Shown here: positions 43,827-54,639 of the stretch, in pieces
Layout of the letters: each line of letters begins with the position of its first letter
How positions within the stretch are numbered: the first letter of the stretch is position 1
Assembly (NCBI GenBank): GCA_002633315.1
Contig: NWBN01000015.1
Location: 1 to 64,000 of the forward strand
Reading direction: 5' to 3'
Length of the DNA stretch: 64,000 bases
From: Bacteroidales bacterium Phil6
GTDB taxonomy: Bacteria; Bacteroidota; Bacteroidia; Bacteroidales; F082
Notes under the pieces: model-generated
What the model was told of the DNA's origin: nothing
Seen by the model: the letters and a program-made list of their open reading frames with translations, nothing else
The model's database searches: none
Translations under genes and position numbers: made by a program

Positions 43827-46800
43827 ATGGATTACAATTTTGAGTCGATAGAAAAGAAATGGCAGCAGTACTGGCGTGATAATGGTACATATAAGGTAGA
43901 AATAGATAAAAATAAACCTAAGTTTTATGTGTTGGATATGTTTCCTTATCCTTCAGGAGCCGGTTTGCATGTGGGACATCCGTTAGGATATATAGCATCA
44001 GATATCTATGCCCGTTACAAAAGATTGAAAGGTTTTAATGTCTTGCATCCCATGGGTTATGATGCATACGGACTTCCTGCAGAACAGTATGCCATACAGA
44101 CAGGAACTCATCCTGCCGTTACTACTGAGAAAAACATCAACAGATATCGAGAACAGTTGGATAAGATAGGGTTCAGTTATGACTGGGACCGTGAGGTCAG
44201 AACAAGCGACCCTTCCTATTATAAATGGACACAATGGACGTTCATACAGCTGTTCAATTCTTATTATTGTAATCATGAAAAAAAAGCAAGACCTGTAAAA
44301 GAGCTTGTCAGGCATTTTTCCATTTATGGCACTAAAGACCTCGATGTGGCATGCGGAAAACAGATTTCTTTTACGGCAGATGAATGGAATGATATGACAG
44401 AGAAAGAACATCAGTCGTTGCTGATGAATTATCGTCTTGCTTATCTTGCCGATACCATGGTGAATTGGTGTCCGGAACTCGGTACTGTGCTTGCCAATGA
44501 CGAGGTGTCGGAAGGCTTGTCGGTGCGTGGAGGATATCCTGTAATACGCAAGGAGATGAAACAGTGGCTTTTGCGTATCACAGCATATTCAGATAGACTG
44601 CTTGAGGGCCTTGATACAGTGGATTGGAATGAATCTATTAAAGATGTACAGCGTAACTGGATAGGCAAATCCATGGGAGCTTCTCTGTTTTTTAAAGTCG
44701 AAAATAAAGATATTGACATTGAGGTGTTTACTACACGTGCCGATACTTTGTTCGGAGTGACTTTCATGGTTTTGGCACCGGAACATCCTCTTATAAATGA
44801 TATCGTATCCGACGACCAGAAAGAAAATGTGGAAGAATATGTGATGTGGGCAAAAAATCGTTCGGAAAGGGAACGTATGGCGGAGGTTAAGAAAGTATCG
44901 GGAGTCTTTACAGGTACTTATGCTATCAACCCGATGAATGGTGACAGAATACCGATATGGATTGCCGATTATGTATTAATGGGTTATGGCACCGGAGCTA
45001 TCATGGCAGTGCCGGCTCATGACAGCCGCGATTTTGCCTTTGCACGTCATTTTAATTTGCCGGTGATTCAAGTGGTTACTAAAGATGTTGATAATAATAC
45101 TGATACGTCTAATTGGGAGGAGTCTTTCGATGCCAAGGAAGGTGTAATGATCAACTCGGACTTTCTTAACGGGATGACGGTGAAAGAGGCTATTCTCGCC
45201 ATGATAAAGGAGATAGAACGTCGTGGCATAGGTAAAGGCAAGACCAACTATCGTCTTCGTGATGCTATTTTCAGCCGACAGCGTTATTGGGGAGAACCGT
45301 TCCCTATATATTATAAGGATGGTATGCCATATCCTTTCGATGAAGATAAACTGCCTCTTGAATTGCCTTCCATCAACGCATTTAAACCTACAGAGAATGG
45401 TGAACCTCCTTTGGCTCGTGCCGAAAATTGGGTCACTGAAGAAGGTTATCCCATAGAAACCAATACCATGCCCGGCTTTGCCGGTTCAAGCGGTTACTAT
45501 CTGCGTTATATGGACCCTCATAATGACAATGCTCTCGTTGGCGAAGAGGCTGACAGGTATTGGCAACAAGTGGACCTTTATATAGGCGGAGCTGAACATG
45601 CAACAGGACACCTTATTTACAGCCGTTTCTGGAATAAGTTTTTGTTCGATATAGGTGTGTCATGTAAAGATGAACCTTACAGGAAGATGATAAATCAAGG
45701 CATGATACAAGGACGGTCCAACTTCGTATATCGTGTCAATTTTGAGAAAATGGCAGAGTATAGAGTGTGGGACTTCCTGAAAGACAATAAGTTGGGTGTA
45801 ACTTTCGTGCGTGACTTCAAAGCTGGTCGCCGTAGATTCGATTTCTATTGCCAATCGAAAAATATTATCATAGAGATAAAAAAGGTATCTTCTTTGGAGA
45901 AACTGGAAGAAGCATACGAGAATATAGCTAAGGAACTTGGATGTAAATTGTTGCTCATACCTATACGTCAGGTCGTCATGGACGAAGATTTTGAAGTGGT
46001 AAAACAAAAGATTCGTAACCTTGTGGCAGGTAAGAAAGTGCCCGCTTTTGAAGGTATTGACACAATAGAGTATCCTAATCTTTTCGTGTCGAAAAATATT
46101 CCCGGGAGAGAATATTATAGTGATCCTATCCGCGTGGATATCAATATGGTACATAATGATATTCTCGATGTCGAGGAGTTTGTGAAATGGAGAGACGACC
46201 TCGCAGGTTCTGAATTTATTTTTGAAAAAGACAAAGACGGGAATCCTATATATGTCTGCGGATGGGAAGTGGAGAAAATGTCAAAATCAAAATATAACGT
46301 ACAGAATCCGGATGACTTGGTAGTGAAATATGGTGCCGATACATTGAGGTTTTATGAGATGTTTCTTGGTCCTCTTGAACAATCAAAACCATGGGATACT
46401 CAGGGTATTGAAGGTGTGTTCCGTTTCATTCGCAAATATTGGAGATTGTATTTTAATGAGAATGGTGACTTCTGCGTCAGTGATGAACCTGCAACAAAAG
46501 AGGAACTCAAAGCATTGCATAAACTTATTAAAAAGGAGGCTGATGATATAGAACGCATGTCTTTTAACACCGTGGTTTCTGCATTTATGATTTGTGTCAA
46601 TGAATTGAGTGATTTGAAATGTAATAAAAGATCTGTTCTCGAACCTCTTGCTGTCATGATTTCGCCTTATGCACCTCATATAGCTGAAGAATTATGGCAT
46701 CAACTCGGACATGATGACAGTGTCGTAAATCAATGTTATCCTGAGTTTAATGAACAGTATGTAATAGAAAACACTTTCATATATCCGGTGTCGTTCAATG

Positions 46801-46961
46801 GTAAAAAACGTTTCGATATAGAGTTGCCTTTGAATATGGATGTCAAAGCTATGGAAATTGCAGTTTTGTCAGCTCCTGAAGCAGAGAAATGGGTGTCGGG
46901 AAAATCTATAAAGAAAGTTATCATCATACCTAAGAAAATTATTAATATTGTTGTTGCTTAA
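43827..46961 (+). CDS. leuS: leucyl-tRNA synthetase with inserted DUF559/PD-(D/E)XK-like domain
   Basis: Class I leucyl-tRNA synthetase of 1044 aa, well above the bacterial norm of about 860-950. The HIGH-type motif HVGH is at 48-51 and KMSKS at 817-821. The CP1 editing domain (about 225-420) has the [11 protein letters not shown] and [15 protein letters not shown] motifs. Between [12 protein letters not shown] and [12 protein letters not shown], the leucine-specific-domain position, about 125 residues (about 637-765) are inserted. They contain a nuclease-fold signature: Asp672 (RRFDFYC), Glu683 and Lys685 (IIIEIKK), flanked by helices as in DUF559/Vsr-like proteins. The frame is open throughout, so the enzyme should be functional. 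Confidence 0.93.
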   Translation: MDYNFESIEKKWQQYWRDNGTYKVEIDKNKPKFYVLDMFPYPSGAGLHVGHPLGYIASDIYARYKRLKGFNVLHPMGYDAYGLPAEQYAIQTGTHPAVTTEKNINRYREQLDKIGFSYDWDREVRTSDPSYYKWTQWTFIQLFNSYYCNHEKKARPVKELVRHFSIYGTKDLDVACGKQISFTADEWNDMTEKEHQSLLMNYRLAYLADTMVNWCPELGTVLANDEVSEGLSVRGGYPVIRKEMKQWLLRITAYSDRLLEGLDTVDWNESIKDVQRNWIGKSMGASLFFKVENKDIDIEVFTTRADTLFGVTFMVLAPEHPLINDIVSDDQKENVEEYVMWAKNRSERERMAEVKKVSGVFTGTYAINPMNGDRIPIWIADYVLMGYGTGAIMAVPAHDSRDFAFARHFNLPVIQVVTKDVDNNTDTSNWEESFDAKEGVMINSDFLNGMTVKEAILAMIKEIERRGIGKGKTNYRLRDAIFSRQRYWGEPFPIYYKDGMPYPFDEDKLPLELPSINAFKPTENGEPPLARAENWVTEEGYPIETNTMPGFAGSSGYYLRYMDPHNDNALVGEEADRYWQQVDLYIGGAEHATGHLIYSRFWNKFLFDIGVSCKDEPYRKMINQGMIQGRSNFVYRVNFEKMAEYRVWDFLKDNKLGVTFVRDFKAGRRRFDFYCQSKNIIIEIKKVSSLEKLEEAYENIAKELGCKLLLIPIRQVVMDEDFEVVKQKIRNLVAGKKVPAFEGIDTIEYPNLFVSKNIPGREYYSDPIRVDINMVHNDILDVEEFVKWRDDLAGSEFIFEKDKDGNPIYVCGWEVEKMSKSKYNVQNPDDLVVKYGADTLRFYEMFLGPLEQSKPWDTQGIEGVFRFIRKYWRLYFNENGDFCVSDEPATKEELKALHKLIKKEADDIERMSFNTVVSAFMICVNELSDLKCNKRSVLEPLAVMISPYAPHIAEELWHQLGHDDSVVNQCYPEFNEQYVIENTFIYPVSFNGKKRFDIELPLNMDVKAMEIAVLSAPEAEKWVSGKSIKKVIIIPKKIINIVVA

Positions 46962-48364
46962 TGACGGATATTATGTCTTTCAGAAAGTTGCTCGTTAGTG
47001 TTTTGGTGATTTTGTCGCTGACTGCGTCAGCACAGCAGGAAAGAGAGACAGATTCTTTGATTGTTAAAAAGTTATCGGAATGGCAAGACCTTAAATTCGG
47101 GTTTATGATACATTGGGGATTTTATTCTCAATGGGGTGTTGTGGAGTCATGGTCTATATGCAGCGAGCCATGGATTGACAGGCATGGAGCTAACTATGTA
47201 GATTATGTCCGCGATTATCAGGCATTGAACAAAACCTTTAATCCTGTTGATTTTGACCCTGATTATTGGGCTTCCGTGGCAAGTGAGGCAGGAATGCGTT
47301 ATGTCGTGTTTACTACCAAACATCATGACGGCTTCTGTATGTTCGATACTAAAGAGACTTCATACAGTATTGCGGATGCTTCATGTCCTTTCTCTTCCAA
47401 TAAAAATGCCGACGTTACTGCTGCTTTGCTTAAAGCTTTTCGTAAAAAGAGCTTTATGACAGGATTGTATTTCTCAAAAGCAGACTGGCATCATCAGGAC
47501 TATTGGGCCCCGGAATGGGCTACACCGGACAGAAATGTCAACTACGATCCCTCTCTTTATCCTGAGAGATGGCAGCGTTTTTGCGATTTTACCTATAATC
47601 AAATTAAAGAATTGACTCATAATTACGGTGATATAGACATTTTATGGCTCGATGGCGGTTGGATACGTCCGGAGAACAGTCTTACCGACGAATATAGACA
47701 ATGGCTTGGTTGTAATGGCTGGATTCAGGATATCGATATGCCCAAAATCGCTGCCATGGCACGTGAGAATAATCCCGACTTGATAATAGTTGACAGAACT
47801 GTGCATGGTAAATATGAGAATTATATGACTCCGGAACAACAGATCCCCGATACTTTGTTGCCATATCCATGGGAGACTTGTATGTCAATGGGTAACTCAT
47901 GGTCTTATAACAAAAACGATGAATATAAATCCACTAATGTTTTGATACATTATCTTGTAGATATTGTGGCTAAAGGAGGGAACTTCCTTCTTAACGTGGG
48001 TCCCGGTCCGGATGGGAAATTACCGGAAGAAGCAGTAAAAAGAATGAAAGAAATAGGTGCATGGATGCGTGTCAATGGCGATGCTATCTATGACAGTAAG
48101 CCTGTTTATCCGTATAGTGACGGTAATCTGCGTTATACACAAGGCAAAGATGGAACAATATATGTTATAGTGCTTTTGAAAGAAGATGAACTGTTTCCAC
48201 ACCTTATTAATATTAATGGAATAAAAAAACTAAAAACCGGCAGAATGAAGATAAAAGGCAGTAAAGTTAAGGCTATGTTGTCAAGGACAAAAACCGGGTA
48301 TCAGATAACGGTGGATGAGGAAGTACCGCTGCAACATGCCGTTGTTATTGAAATGAAGAAATAA
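46961..48364 (+). CDS. alpha-L-fucosidase (GH29)
   Basis: Secreted GH29 enzyme, about 467 aa. The ATG at 46961 overlaps the leuS stop (TAATG); a second ATG at 46973 gives a cleaner signal peptide ([20 protein letters not shown]). The catalytic-domain motifs [28 protein letters not shown] and [10 protein letters not shown] are present, the latter giving the nucleophile Asp (about 231 from the first ATG). It also has [14 protein letters not shown]. It releases L-fucose from glycans, consistent with a host-mucin or plant-polysaccharide niche. There are no SusCD neighbours, so it is not in a classical utilisation locus. Co-transcription with leuS is unusual. Confidence 0.92.
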   Translation: MTDIMSFRKLLVSVLVILSLTASAQQERETDSLIVKKLSEWQDLKFGFMIHWGFYSQWGVVESWSICSEPWIDRHGANYVDYVRDYQALNKTFNPVDFDPDYWASVASEAGMRYVVFTTKHHDGFCMFDTKETSYSIADASCPFSSNKNADVTAALLKAFRKKSFMTGLYFSKADWHHQDYWAPEWATPDRNVNYDPSLYPERWQRFCDFTYNQIKELTHNYGDIDILWLDGGWIRPENSLTDEYRQWLGCNGWIQDIDMPKIAAMARENNPDLIIVDRTVHGKYENYMTPEQQIPDTLLPYPWETCMSMGNSWSYNKNDEYKSTNVLIHYLVDIVAKGGNFLLNVGPGPDGKLPEEAVKRMKEIGAWMRVNGDAIYDSKPVYPYSDGNLRYTQGKDGTIYVIVLLKEDELFPHLININGIKKLKTGRMKIKGSKVKAMLSRTKTGYQITVDEEVPLQHAVVIEMKK

Positions 48365-48386
48365 TTTGATATTTAAAGATTTGAAT

Positions 48387-49814
48387 ATGAAAGAAGAATT
48401 GAAAGACAGAAACTTACCTTATCTTGTAGCCGATATGGGGCTCGCAGATTGGGGAAGAAAAGAAATTGAGGTATCGGAACATGAGATGCCCGGCTTGATG
48501 GCGTTGCGTGATAAGTATGGAAAAGAGAAACCATTGGCCGGAGCTCGTATCAGCGGCTCTTTGCACATGACAATACAAACTGCCGTGTTGATAGAGACAC
48601 TAAAAACCCTTGGAGCAGAGGTGCGTTGGGCTAGTTGTAATATCTTCTCTACACAAGACCATGCCGCCGCCGCTATTGCAGAGACAGGTACTCCTGTATT
48701 TGCTTGGAAAGGAGAGTCATTGGAAGATTATTGGTGGTGTACCTTGAGGTCTTTGACTTTCCCGGATGGAAATGGACCGGACCTTGTCGTTGATGATGGT
48801 GGTGATGCTACTCTTTTGATACATAAAGGATATGATTGTGAAAACGACCCCTCATTGATGAATATTGAGCCGGAGTCATTAGAAGAGAAAGCTTTGTTGA
48901 GCGTTATAAAAGCTGTTTATAATGATAATCCACGTCATTGGCATGAGGTGGTGACTCGTTTGCAAGGCGTGTCGGAAGAGACAACAACCGGTGTGCATCG
49001 TCTGTATCAGATGATGGAAAATGGTAAATTACTTGTCCCGGCAATAAATGTCAATGATAGTGTTACCAAGTCTAAGTTCGATAATCTTTATGGTTGTCGT
49101 GAATCGCTCGCCGATGGTATAAAACGTGCTACAGATGTCATGTTGGCAGGTAAAGTTGTTGTAGTGTTGGGATATGGTGATGTCGGCAAAGGTTGTGCCC
49201 AATCTATGCGTTCTTATGGTGCAAGAGTCCTGATTACAGAAATTGACCCGATATGTGCACTCCAGGCGGCTATGGAAGGTTATGAGGTAACTACTTTGAA
49301 AGACGCTCTTGATGAAGGCAATATCTTTGTGACTTGTACCGGTAATTGCGATGTTATCACACTTGAAGACATGCTCGCAATGAAAGACCAGTCTATTGTA
49401 TGTAACATTGGTCATTTTGATAATGAAATTCAGGTCGGTAAACTCGAAAATTATCCTGATGTCAAAAAAATAAATATAAAACCTCAGGTTGACAAATATA
49501 TGTTGCCTAATGGCAATGCTATATTTATTCTTGCCGAGGGTCGTCTTGTCAATCTGGGTTGTGCTACAGGTCATGCAAGTTTCGTGATGAGCAACTCTTT
49601 CACCAATCAGGTGTTGGCTCAGATGGACCTTTGGAAAAACAGAGGTAATTACGCAATTGACGTATATCGTCTCCCCAAGTATCTTGATGAAGAAGTCGCA
49701 AGATTGCATCTTGCAAAAATAGGTGTAAAACTTACCAAACTTACTCAAAAACAAGCCGACTATATAGGTGTTCCTGTTGAAGGTCCTTATAAGTCAGAGT
49801 TTTATAGATATTAA
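48387..49814 (+). CDS. sahH: adenosylhomocysteinase
   Basis: NAD-dependent S-adenosylhomocysteine hydrolase, clearing the product inhibitor of methylation. From the ATG at 48387 it is 475 aa; an upstream in-frame ATG at 48366 only adds MIFKDLN. Motifs include [34 protein letters not shown] and [14 protein letters not shown]. The Rossmann loop is [12 protein letters not shown], followed by TCTGNCDVI and the conserved C-terminus (KSEFYRY) that closes the neighbouring NAD site. It lies 22 bp after the fucosidase gene and ends at a very strong terminator. Confidence 0.95.
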   Translation: MKEELKDRNLPYLVADMGLADWGRKEIEVSEHEMPGLMALRDKYGKEKPLAGARISGSLHMTIQTAVLIETLKTLGAEVRWASCNIFSTQDHAAAAIAETGTPVFAWKGESLEDYWWCTLRSLTFPDGNGPDLVVDDGGDATLLIHKGYDCENDPSLMNIEPESLEEKALLSVIKAVYNDNPRHWHEVVTRLQGVSEETTTGVHRLYQMMENGKLLVPAINVNDSVTKSKFDNLYGCRESLADGIKRATDVMLAGKVVVVLGYGDVGKGCAQSMRSYGARVLITEIDPICALQAAMEGYEVTTLKDALDEGNIFVTCTGNCDVITLEDMLAMKDQSIVCNIGHFDNEIQVGKLENYPDVKKINIKPQVDKYMLPNGNAIFILAEGRLVNLGCATGHASFVMSNSFTNQVLAQMDLWKNRGNYAIDVYRLPKYLDEEVARLHLAKIGVKLTKLTQKQADYIGVPVEGPYKSEFYRY

Positions 49815-49828
49815 TAATATGAAATCAT

Positions 49829-49875
49829 AAGGCATTCACACAACTCGTAAAAGAGTTGGTGAATGCCTTTTTTAT
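49829..49875 (+). terminator. terminator of leuS-fucosidase-sahH
   Basis: A 17-bp stem with a single bulged A (AAGGCATTCAC-A-CAACTC with GAGTTG-GTGAATGCCTT, loop of 6) is followed by a T run. It is the strongest terminator in the window. Confidence 0.9.
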
Positions 49876-49899
49876 AAAAGGAAATATTATAAATTATTG

Positions 49900-50331
49900 T
49901 TAATTGTAGATTTTCAATATGTTTCCGTCATATTCGGTAAAATATTGAATCAAGTTATAACCTGAGCCTTCCAAGAGTGAACCGTCGAGAATGCTATATT
50001 TGTACCCGGTACAAGGATCTATGACAAAAGGAAAATCCACGTATAACCTGTCATCGCAATTATATGGGTCGTATGGTGAAAGTCTGTCGTATGCTTTGAA
50101 TTCGTCCCAGTTATATCTGTAAACAATCAACCCGCGACTCGGTTCTTGTGCTGTCAGATACATCCATCCACCAACGGTATTTAATTCGAAATACTGTGTG
50201 GAATTGGGATTTATGCTTACATTGATATAAAGGTCGGGTATTACAGGTGCATGTCCAGTATCTCTGCATGAAACCGTACAGAATAATATAATAACTAATA
50301 TCAAAAAAAATCTTTTCATTTTCTTTAACAA
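49900..50331 (-). CDS. lipoprotein with degenerate Rieske-like fold
   Basis: A 143-aa lipoprotein (lipobox TVSC, Cys22). The mature part follows the layout of small bacteroidetal Rieske-like lipoproteins: GGWMYLTA, RGLIVYRYNWDEFKAYDRLS, PYDPYNCDD, VIDPCTGYKYSILDGSLLEG. The Rieske ligands are not kept: the usual CxH and CxxH pairs are replaced (SPYDP, PCTGYKY), so it probably binds no [2Fe-2S] cluster. Function unknown. It is convergent with sahH. Confidence 0.7.
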   Translation of the reverse strand: MLKKMKRFFLILVIILFCTVSCRDTGHAPVIPDLYINVSINPNSTQYFELNTVGGWMYLTAQEPSRGLIVYRYNWDEFKAYDRLSPYDPYNCDDRLYVDFPFVIDPCTGYKYSILDGSLLEGSGYNLIQYFTEYDGNILKIYN

Positions 50332-50417
50332 AATATGTTTTTATCTGTTGAAATGTAAAAAATCTTTAAAATTATCATAAAAAAAATATAAAATGATGTG
50401 ATTTACAGATTCTTTTA

Positions 50418-50425
50418 TAAATTTG
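50418..50425 (+). promoter_or_regulatory. promoter (-7 box) of the lipoprotein and sensor kinase genes
   Basis: TAAATTTG fits TAnnTTTG. It places transcription near 50431, downstream of an alternative ATG at 50398, and supports the start at 50443. Confidence 0.55.
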
Positions 50426-50442
50426 CACTTAATATTATATAT

Positions 50443-50775
50443 ATGTATAAACGTTTAATCATATCACTTTTATTGTTATCAGGCTTAATTATTTCATCAT
50501 GTTCGTCATCACGTTCATATAGAAAACTTGGTAAAGAGGATGTATTTATTCCTGAAATTGAGGTCGTAGAACCTGTTAGTTATGAAAAGGCTGTTGAAGA
50601 ACATTGGAAAAGACAGTCTGAAGAGACTAAAATTGTTGCCAAAAGAAACAAAATGAAAAGTGAAATGTTTAACAAACAATTTAAGAAAAAATCGTCATTC
50701 TTTTCGTTTTTCAGATGGAATCGTAATAAAATGAATGATAATGCATTAATGGATGGTGTAAGAGATACAAGATAG
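50443..50775 (+). CDS. small basic lipoprotein, unknown function
   Basis: About 110 aa from the ATG at 50443, beginning MYKRLIISLLLLSGLIISSC with the lipobox Cys at 20. The rest is charged and probably helical (EKAVEEHWKRQSEETKIVAK, then a Lys-rich tail). No family was recognised. Its stop codon overlaps the GTG start of the sensor kinase gene by one base, so the two are translationally coupled and may work together. Confidence 0.7.
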   Translation: MYKRLIISLLLLSGLIISSCSSSRSYRKLGKEDVFIPEIEVVEPVSYEKAVEEHWKRQSEETKIVAKRNKMKSEMFNKQFKKKSSFFSFFRWNRNKMNDNALMDGVRDTR

Positions 50776-53700
50776 TGAATAAATTATTAAATATCATTGT
50801 TTTAACATTGTTGATGACGCAGATTCTACATGCGTTGGGACAAGGTCATGAGTACAGAGTCAATGGACTCACGCCTAAAATATATGATAATGGTCTAAAT
50901 TCGAATTTTGTTTATTCTATCATTCAAGATGACTATGGATTGCTTTGGTTCGGTACTCTTAACGGGTTGAATACTTTCGACAAACATGTATTTAATGAGT
51001 ATCTTACTTCTTCCGGTTATATGAAATGCAAGATTAATTGTTTATCAGTGGCGCGGGACAGCTTGTTCGTTGGTACTGATAATGGATTGTCTATCATAGA
51101 TCTAAATACTTCTGCAATTACAAATGTTTATTGTGATAATGCATGGGGACTATCTATGATGGGAGAAATCATTACAAAAATAAGTAGTCCCAATAATGGA
51201 CTTATATTGTTTGGAACAAATAAAGGAGTGTTTTCTTATGACCTTGTTAGTAAAAAGTTTGAACCTATAATGTTCAATGAATTGCAGAACCACTTTAGCG
51301 TAAATGATATCATATTCAATGATATTGATAGTGTATGGATGATAGCATCAAATAAAGGATTGATAGTATATGATGATATAAATAATGATGTGGAATGTTA
51401 TACGCTTAATGATACTCTTGATATTGCGATAAATACAATGTTGCATTATGACGGTAATACATTTTTTGTTGGTACTGATATAGGTTTGTATGAATTTGAT
51501 TATAGATGGGGTACTTATGATAATATCTCTCTTGTTGCTGGAAGGGAACCTGTGATAACGAAAATTATTATTGTTGACAATGATTTGCTAATAGGTACAA
51601 AAGGCAATGGTTTGTTTAAATATAATTTACACGCACTCTATAGTGAGGACATAGATGATAAAAATGTTTATGAAAATATTTTATCTGATAATTTTATCAT
51701 TGATTTATATTGTGATAACTGTGGAGTGGTGTGGATAGCAACATCTGGAGGTCTTGGTACGTTAACTGTTGACAATAAGGCTGTGAGTATTCATAAATAC
51801 TATTCACAAGGTACAGAATTACAGCCGGTTTGGTGTATTGAAGAGATCGCAGATCCAAAATATTTTATTGGTACTGATGTAGGCGTTTTGGTTTTTGACC
51901 GCATTAATGGTTCTTTTACTCTTTTGGGCGATTATTTTGGAGTGGATTGTCAACCCCTGCAATCTTATCGTATGAGCACCCTGTTTTTTGATGAGAACAG
52001 ATATTTGTGGATCGGCACTTGTGATAATGGTCTCTATTGTTTCGATACTAATAGGAAAAAGTGTTTTAATATAACGAAAGATTTTAATGTCAAAGAGTTG
52101 GCAGATGCTACAGTTTATGAAATTGTCAGAGGTGTTGGAAATACTTTGTGGGTTGCATCAAACAAAGGCATTTTCCTCCTGAATCTTGATAACAAAACGG
52201 CTAAATCCTATGTTCATGATCCTTCAGACAGCTCATCATTGCCTTCGAATATTATTATGGACCTTATTTGGGATAATGGAGTCCTTTATATATCGACAAG
52301 CAATGGACTTTCATTGTATTCTCTTGATAATGATAAATTTACAACTTATAGGTTGGAGGAAACTCAAGGACATGACATGGCAACGAATTTCTTGTTTAAA
52401 ATTAATAAACGTCCTGATGGTAATTTGTATATTGGATCATATATTAATGGCATTATTGTGTTTGACATTGAAAACAAACAATTTGTCCTTCAAAATGACA
52501 GTTTGAAACTTAATGCTCCGATAGTGTTTTCAATTATCTTCGATGAGGATAATAATGTATGGGCAAATACAAATAATGGAATGATAAGATATGACATGGA
52601 ATATGATGTCATAATGAATTTGAGCGATAATATTGATTTCAAAGGCACTGAATTTGTTCCAAATGCTGCGGAGCAAAGCAGTAATGGCTATATATTTTAC
52701 GGCGGCATAAACGGATTTAATGTGTTCAATCCGTTCAAAGTTAAAGTAGATGCTACTAATCCGGAAGTTATAATAACAGATTTTGCCACAAAGAAAAAAA
52801 ATTACATTGGTCGTATTCATAATGGCGATACCATAACATTGCAGGATATAAATAATAGTTTCAATGTGTCTTTCGCTGCAATAAATATCGATAAAGTCAA
52901 TACTGTAAAATACAAGTTTAAACTTGGTGATTACGATAAGGAATGGGTGGTGCGCGATGTTAAAAAACGTTATGCTGAATATAAAGAACTTCCTGCAGGA
53001 ACTTATACATTTCTTCTTACTGCTTCTGGTGAATCTAAGCAATGGAACTCTGAAGTATTCAGACTTGTAATTCAAATACTTCCTCAATGGCATAGCACTA
53101 TATGGTTCAGGATAGATGTTGTACTGATAATACTTGTGTTATTTCTGTTGATTGTTTTTTATAGAAAAGAAAAAGTTCGTCAGAGGATTATGTATCAACA
53201 GGAGCTGGATAATCTGGAAAAAATGATTAAAAAATTGACATTTAAATCATTGCAATTGCAAATAAATCCTCATTCCTTGTTTAATATTCTTAACAGTATT
53301 CAGAGTTATATTCTTGCCAATGACACTAAAAGTGCTTCCATTTATCTGTCCGGTTTTGCCAAATTGATGAGGCGTCTGCTCACTGTTTCGCATGAGCAGT
53401 TGGTAACTTTGTTTGAAGAGTTGGAGTCTATACGTCTATATCTCGAGTTGGAATCTATGAGAATGAAAAATAGATTTACGTTTAGTATAGAAGTAGATGA
53501 TGATATAGATATCAGAGATGTCGATGTGATGCCGTTGCTGTTGCAACCTTTTGTGGAAAATGCCGTCATACACGGACTTGCACATAAAGAAGGTTCCGGC
53601 TTTCTGAAAATAGAAATCCATCGTGTGAATAAAAGCAAGTTGTTGTGTGTTATTGAAGATAACGGGATAGGTAGAAAAAAAGCTGCTGAGTTGAATAATA

Positions 53701-53870
53701 TGTCTTTGAAAAGACATCGTTCTTATGGCATTGAAATCACCAAACAACGTCTTGAACTGATGAAAACCATTAACGATGAGGATTACTTTGTCAATATCAT
53801 AGATTTATATGACGATGACGGTAATGCAACGGGGACAAGGGTGGAGGTTATGATAAATATAGTGGAGTAA
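50775..53870 (+). CDS. beta-propeller sensor histidine kinase, LytS-like (His_kinase/HATPase)
   Basis: A 1031-aa one-component-style sensor. A signal peptide is followed by about 14 two-component-regulator propeller blades (about 30-660; motifs such as DDYGLLWFGTLNGL and ENRYLWIGTCDNGL). A Y_Y_Y domain (about 690-765; KFKLGDYDKEW) and one transmembrane helix (about 777-797) come next. The cytoplasmic kinase is of the LytS type, with phospho-acceptor His833 (QINPHSLFNILNSIQ, where the family usually has NPHFLFN) and HATPase motifs ENAVIHGLAHKEG and EDNGIGRKKAAEL. It uses a GTG start overlapping the upstream stop (TAGTG). The partner regulator follows 22 bp downstream. Confidence 0.92.
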   Translation: MNKLLNIIVLTLLMTQILHALGQGHEYRVNGLTPKIYDNGLNSNFVYSIIQDDYGLLWFGTLNGLNTFDKHVFNEYLTSSGYMKCKINCLSVARDSLFVGTDNGLSIIDLNTSAITNVYCDNAWGLSMMGEIITKISSPNNGLILFGTNKGVFSYDLVSKKFEPIMFNELQNHFSVNDIIFNDIDSVWMIASNKGLIVYDDINNDVECYTLNDTLDIAINTMLHYDGNTFFVGTDIGLYEFDYRWGTYDNISLVAGREPVITKIIIVDNDLLIGTKGNGLFKYNLHALYSEDIDDKNVYENILSDNFIIDLYCDNCGVVWIATSGGLGTLTVDNKAVSIHKYYSQGTELQPVWCIEEIADPKYFIGTDVGVLVFDRINGSFTLLGDYFGVDCQPLQSYRMSTLFFDENRYLWIGTCDNGLYCFDTNRKKCFNITKDFNVKELADATVYEIVRGVGNTLWVASNKGIFLLNLDNKTAKSYVHDPSDSSSLPSNIIMDLIWDNGVLYISTSNGLSLYSLDNDKFTTYRLEETQGHDMATNFLFKINKRPDGNLYIGSYINGIIVFDIENKQFVLQNDSLKLNAPIVFSIIFDEDNNVWANTNNGMIRYDMEYDVIMNLSDNIDFKGTEFVPNAAEQSSNGYIFYGGINGFNVFNPFKVKVDATNPEVIITDFATKKKNYIGRIHNGDTITLQDINNSFNVSFAAINIDKVNTVKYKFKLGDYDKEWVVRDVKKRYAEYKELPAGTYTFLLTASGESKQWNSEVFRLVIQILPQWHSTIWFRIDVVLIILVLFLLIVFYRKEKVRQRIMYQQELDNLEKMIKKLTFKSLQLQINPHSLFNILNSIQSYILANDTKSASIYLSGFAKLMRRLLTVSHEQLVTLFEELESIRLYLELESMRMKNRFTFSIEVDDDIDIRDVDVMPLLLQPFVENAVIHGLAHKEGSGFLKIEIHRVNKSKLLCVIEDNGIGRKKAAELNNMSLKRHRSYGIEITKQRLELMKTINDEDYFVNIIDLYDDDGNATGTRVEVMINIVE

Positions 53871-53892
53871 TTGAATATTAAATGTTTATATT

Positions 53893-54639
53893 ATGGTGAG
53901 ATGTGTTATAGTTGAGGATGAGATAACATCGAGAGAGGTGTTAAAGACTTTGTTGTCACAGTATTGTAGCGATGTTATGGTTGTAGCTGAGGCTTTTGAT
54001 GTTCGTTCTGGCAGAATCGCTATCCAAAATAACCATCCAGACCTTTTGTTTCTTGATATTGAGATGCCGGATGGTAGTGGATTTAATTTGCTAAGTGGTC
54101 TCGACAATATTGATTTTGAAGTGATATTTACTACTGCCTACGATCAATATGCTATCAAAGCAATACGTTTTGCAGCCCTTGATTATCTGTTAAAACCCAT
54201 TTCACCTGACGAGTTGGTGGCAGCTGTCGAAAAAGTAAAGATTGCTAAACATAAGAAAAATATTGAAAAACAATATGATGTTCTGTTGAAAAATATTGGA
54301 ACTGCTGCTGTTCAAAGCAAGAAGATAACATTGTCAACAGCAGATAAGATTCATGTCGTGGCAATAGATGATATAGTTTCTTGTGAATCGGACAATTATT
54401 ATACTATTTTTAAATTTCTTGATGGAGGTAGCCTTATGGTAACCAAAACTTTAAAAGAGGTTGAAAAACAGTTGGAGGAATATGATTTCGTCAGAACACA
54501 TAAATCTCATTTAGTAAATGTGAAGTATCTTAAGAATTTTTTGCGTGATGAAATGTTGCTTGTCATGGTTGATGGTAGCAAAATACCGGTGTCACGAAGA
54601 AAAAAAGAGAAGATAATGGAGATAATAAACAATCTGTAA
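53893..54639 (+). CDS. LytTR-type response regulator
   Basis: A 248-aa response regulator. The receiver domain (1-120) has the acidic pair in VIVEDE, the phospho-acceptor Asp55 (LLFLDIEMPDG), a Thr/Ala switch (TTAYDQYAIKA) and Lys near 107 (LKPISPDEL). A LytTR DNA-binding domain (about 145-245) has DDIVSCESDNYYTIF and FVRTHKSHLVNVKYL. It should be phosphorylated by the preceding kinase. Its likely targets are the TonB receptor operon 400 bp downstream, by position only. Confidence 0.93.
   Translation: MVRCVIVEDEITSREVLKTLLSQYCSDVMVVAEAFDVRSGRIAIQNNHPDLLFLDIEMPDGSGFNLLSGLDNIDFEVIFTTAYDQYAIKAIRFAALDYLLKPISPDELVAAVEKVKIAKHKKNIEKQYDVLLKNIGTAAVQSKKITLSTADKIHVVAIDDIVSCESDNYYTIFKFLDGGSLMVTKTLKEVEKQLEEYDFVRTHKSHLVNVKYLKNFLRDEMLLVMVDGSKIPVSRRKKEKIMEIINNL

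Noticed and set aside
45735-46125. Intein or frameshift explanation for the long LeuRS
   Set aside because: No splice-junction residues (N-terminal Cys/Ser, His-Asn before Cys/Ser/Thr) at the borders, and the frame is continuous with conserved LeuRS sequence on both sides.
49029-49754. 241-codon open frame opposite sahH
   Set aside because: Antisense shadow of a highly conserved gene; composition odd for a protein.
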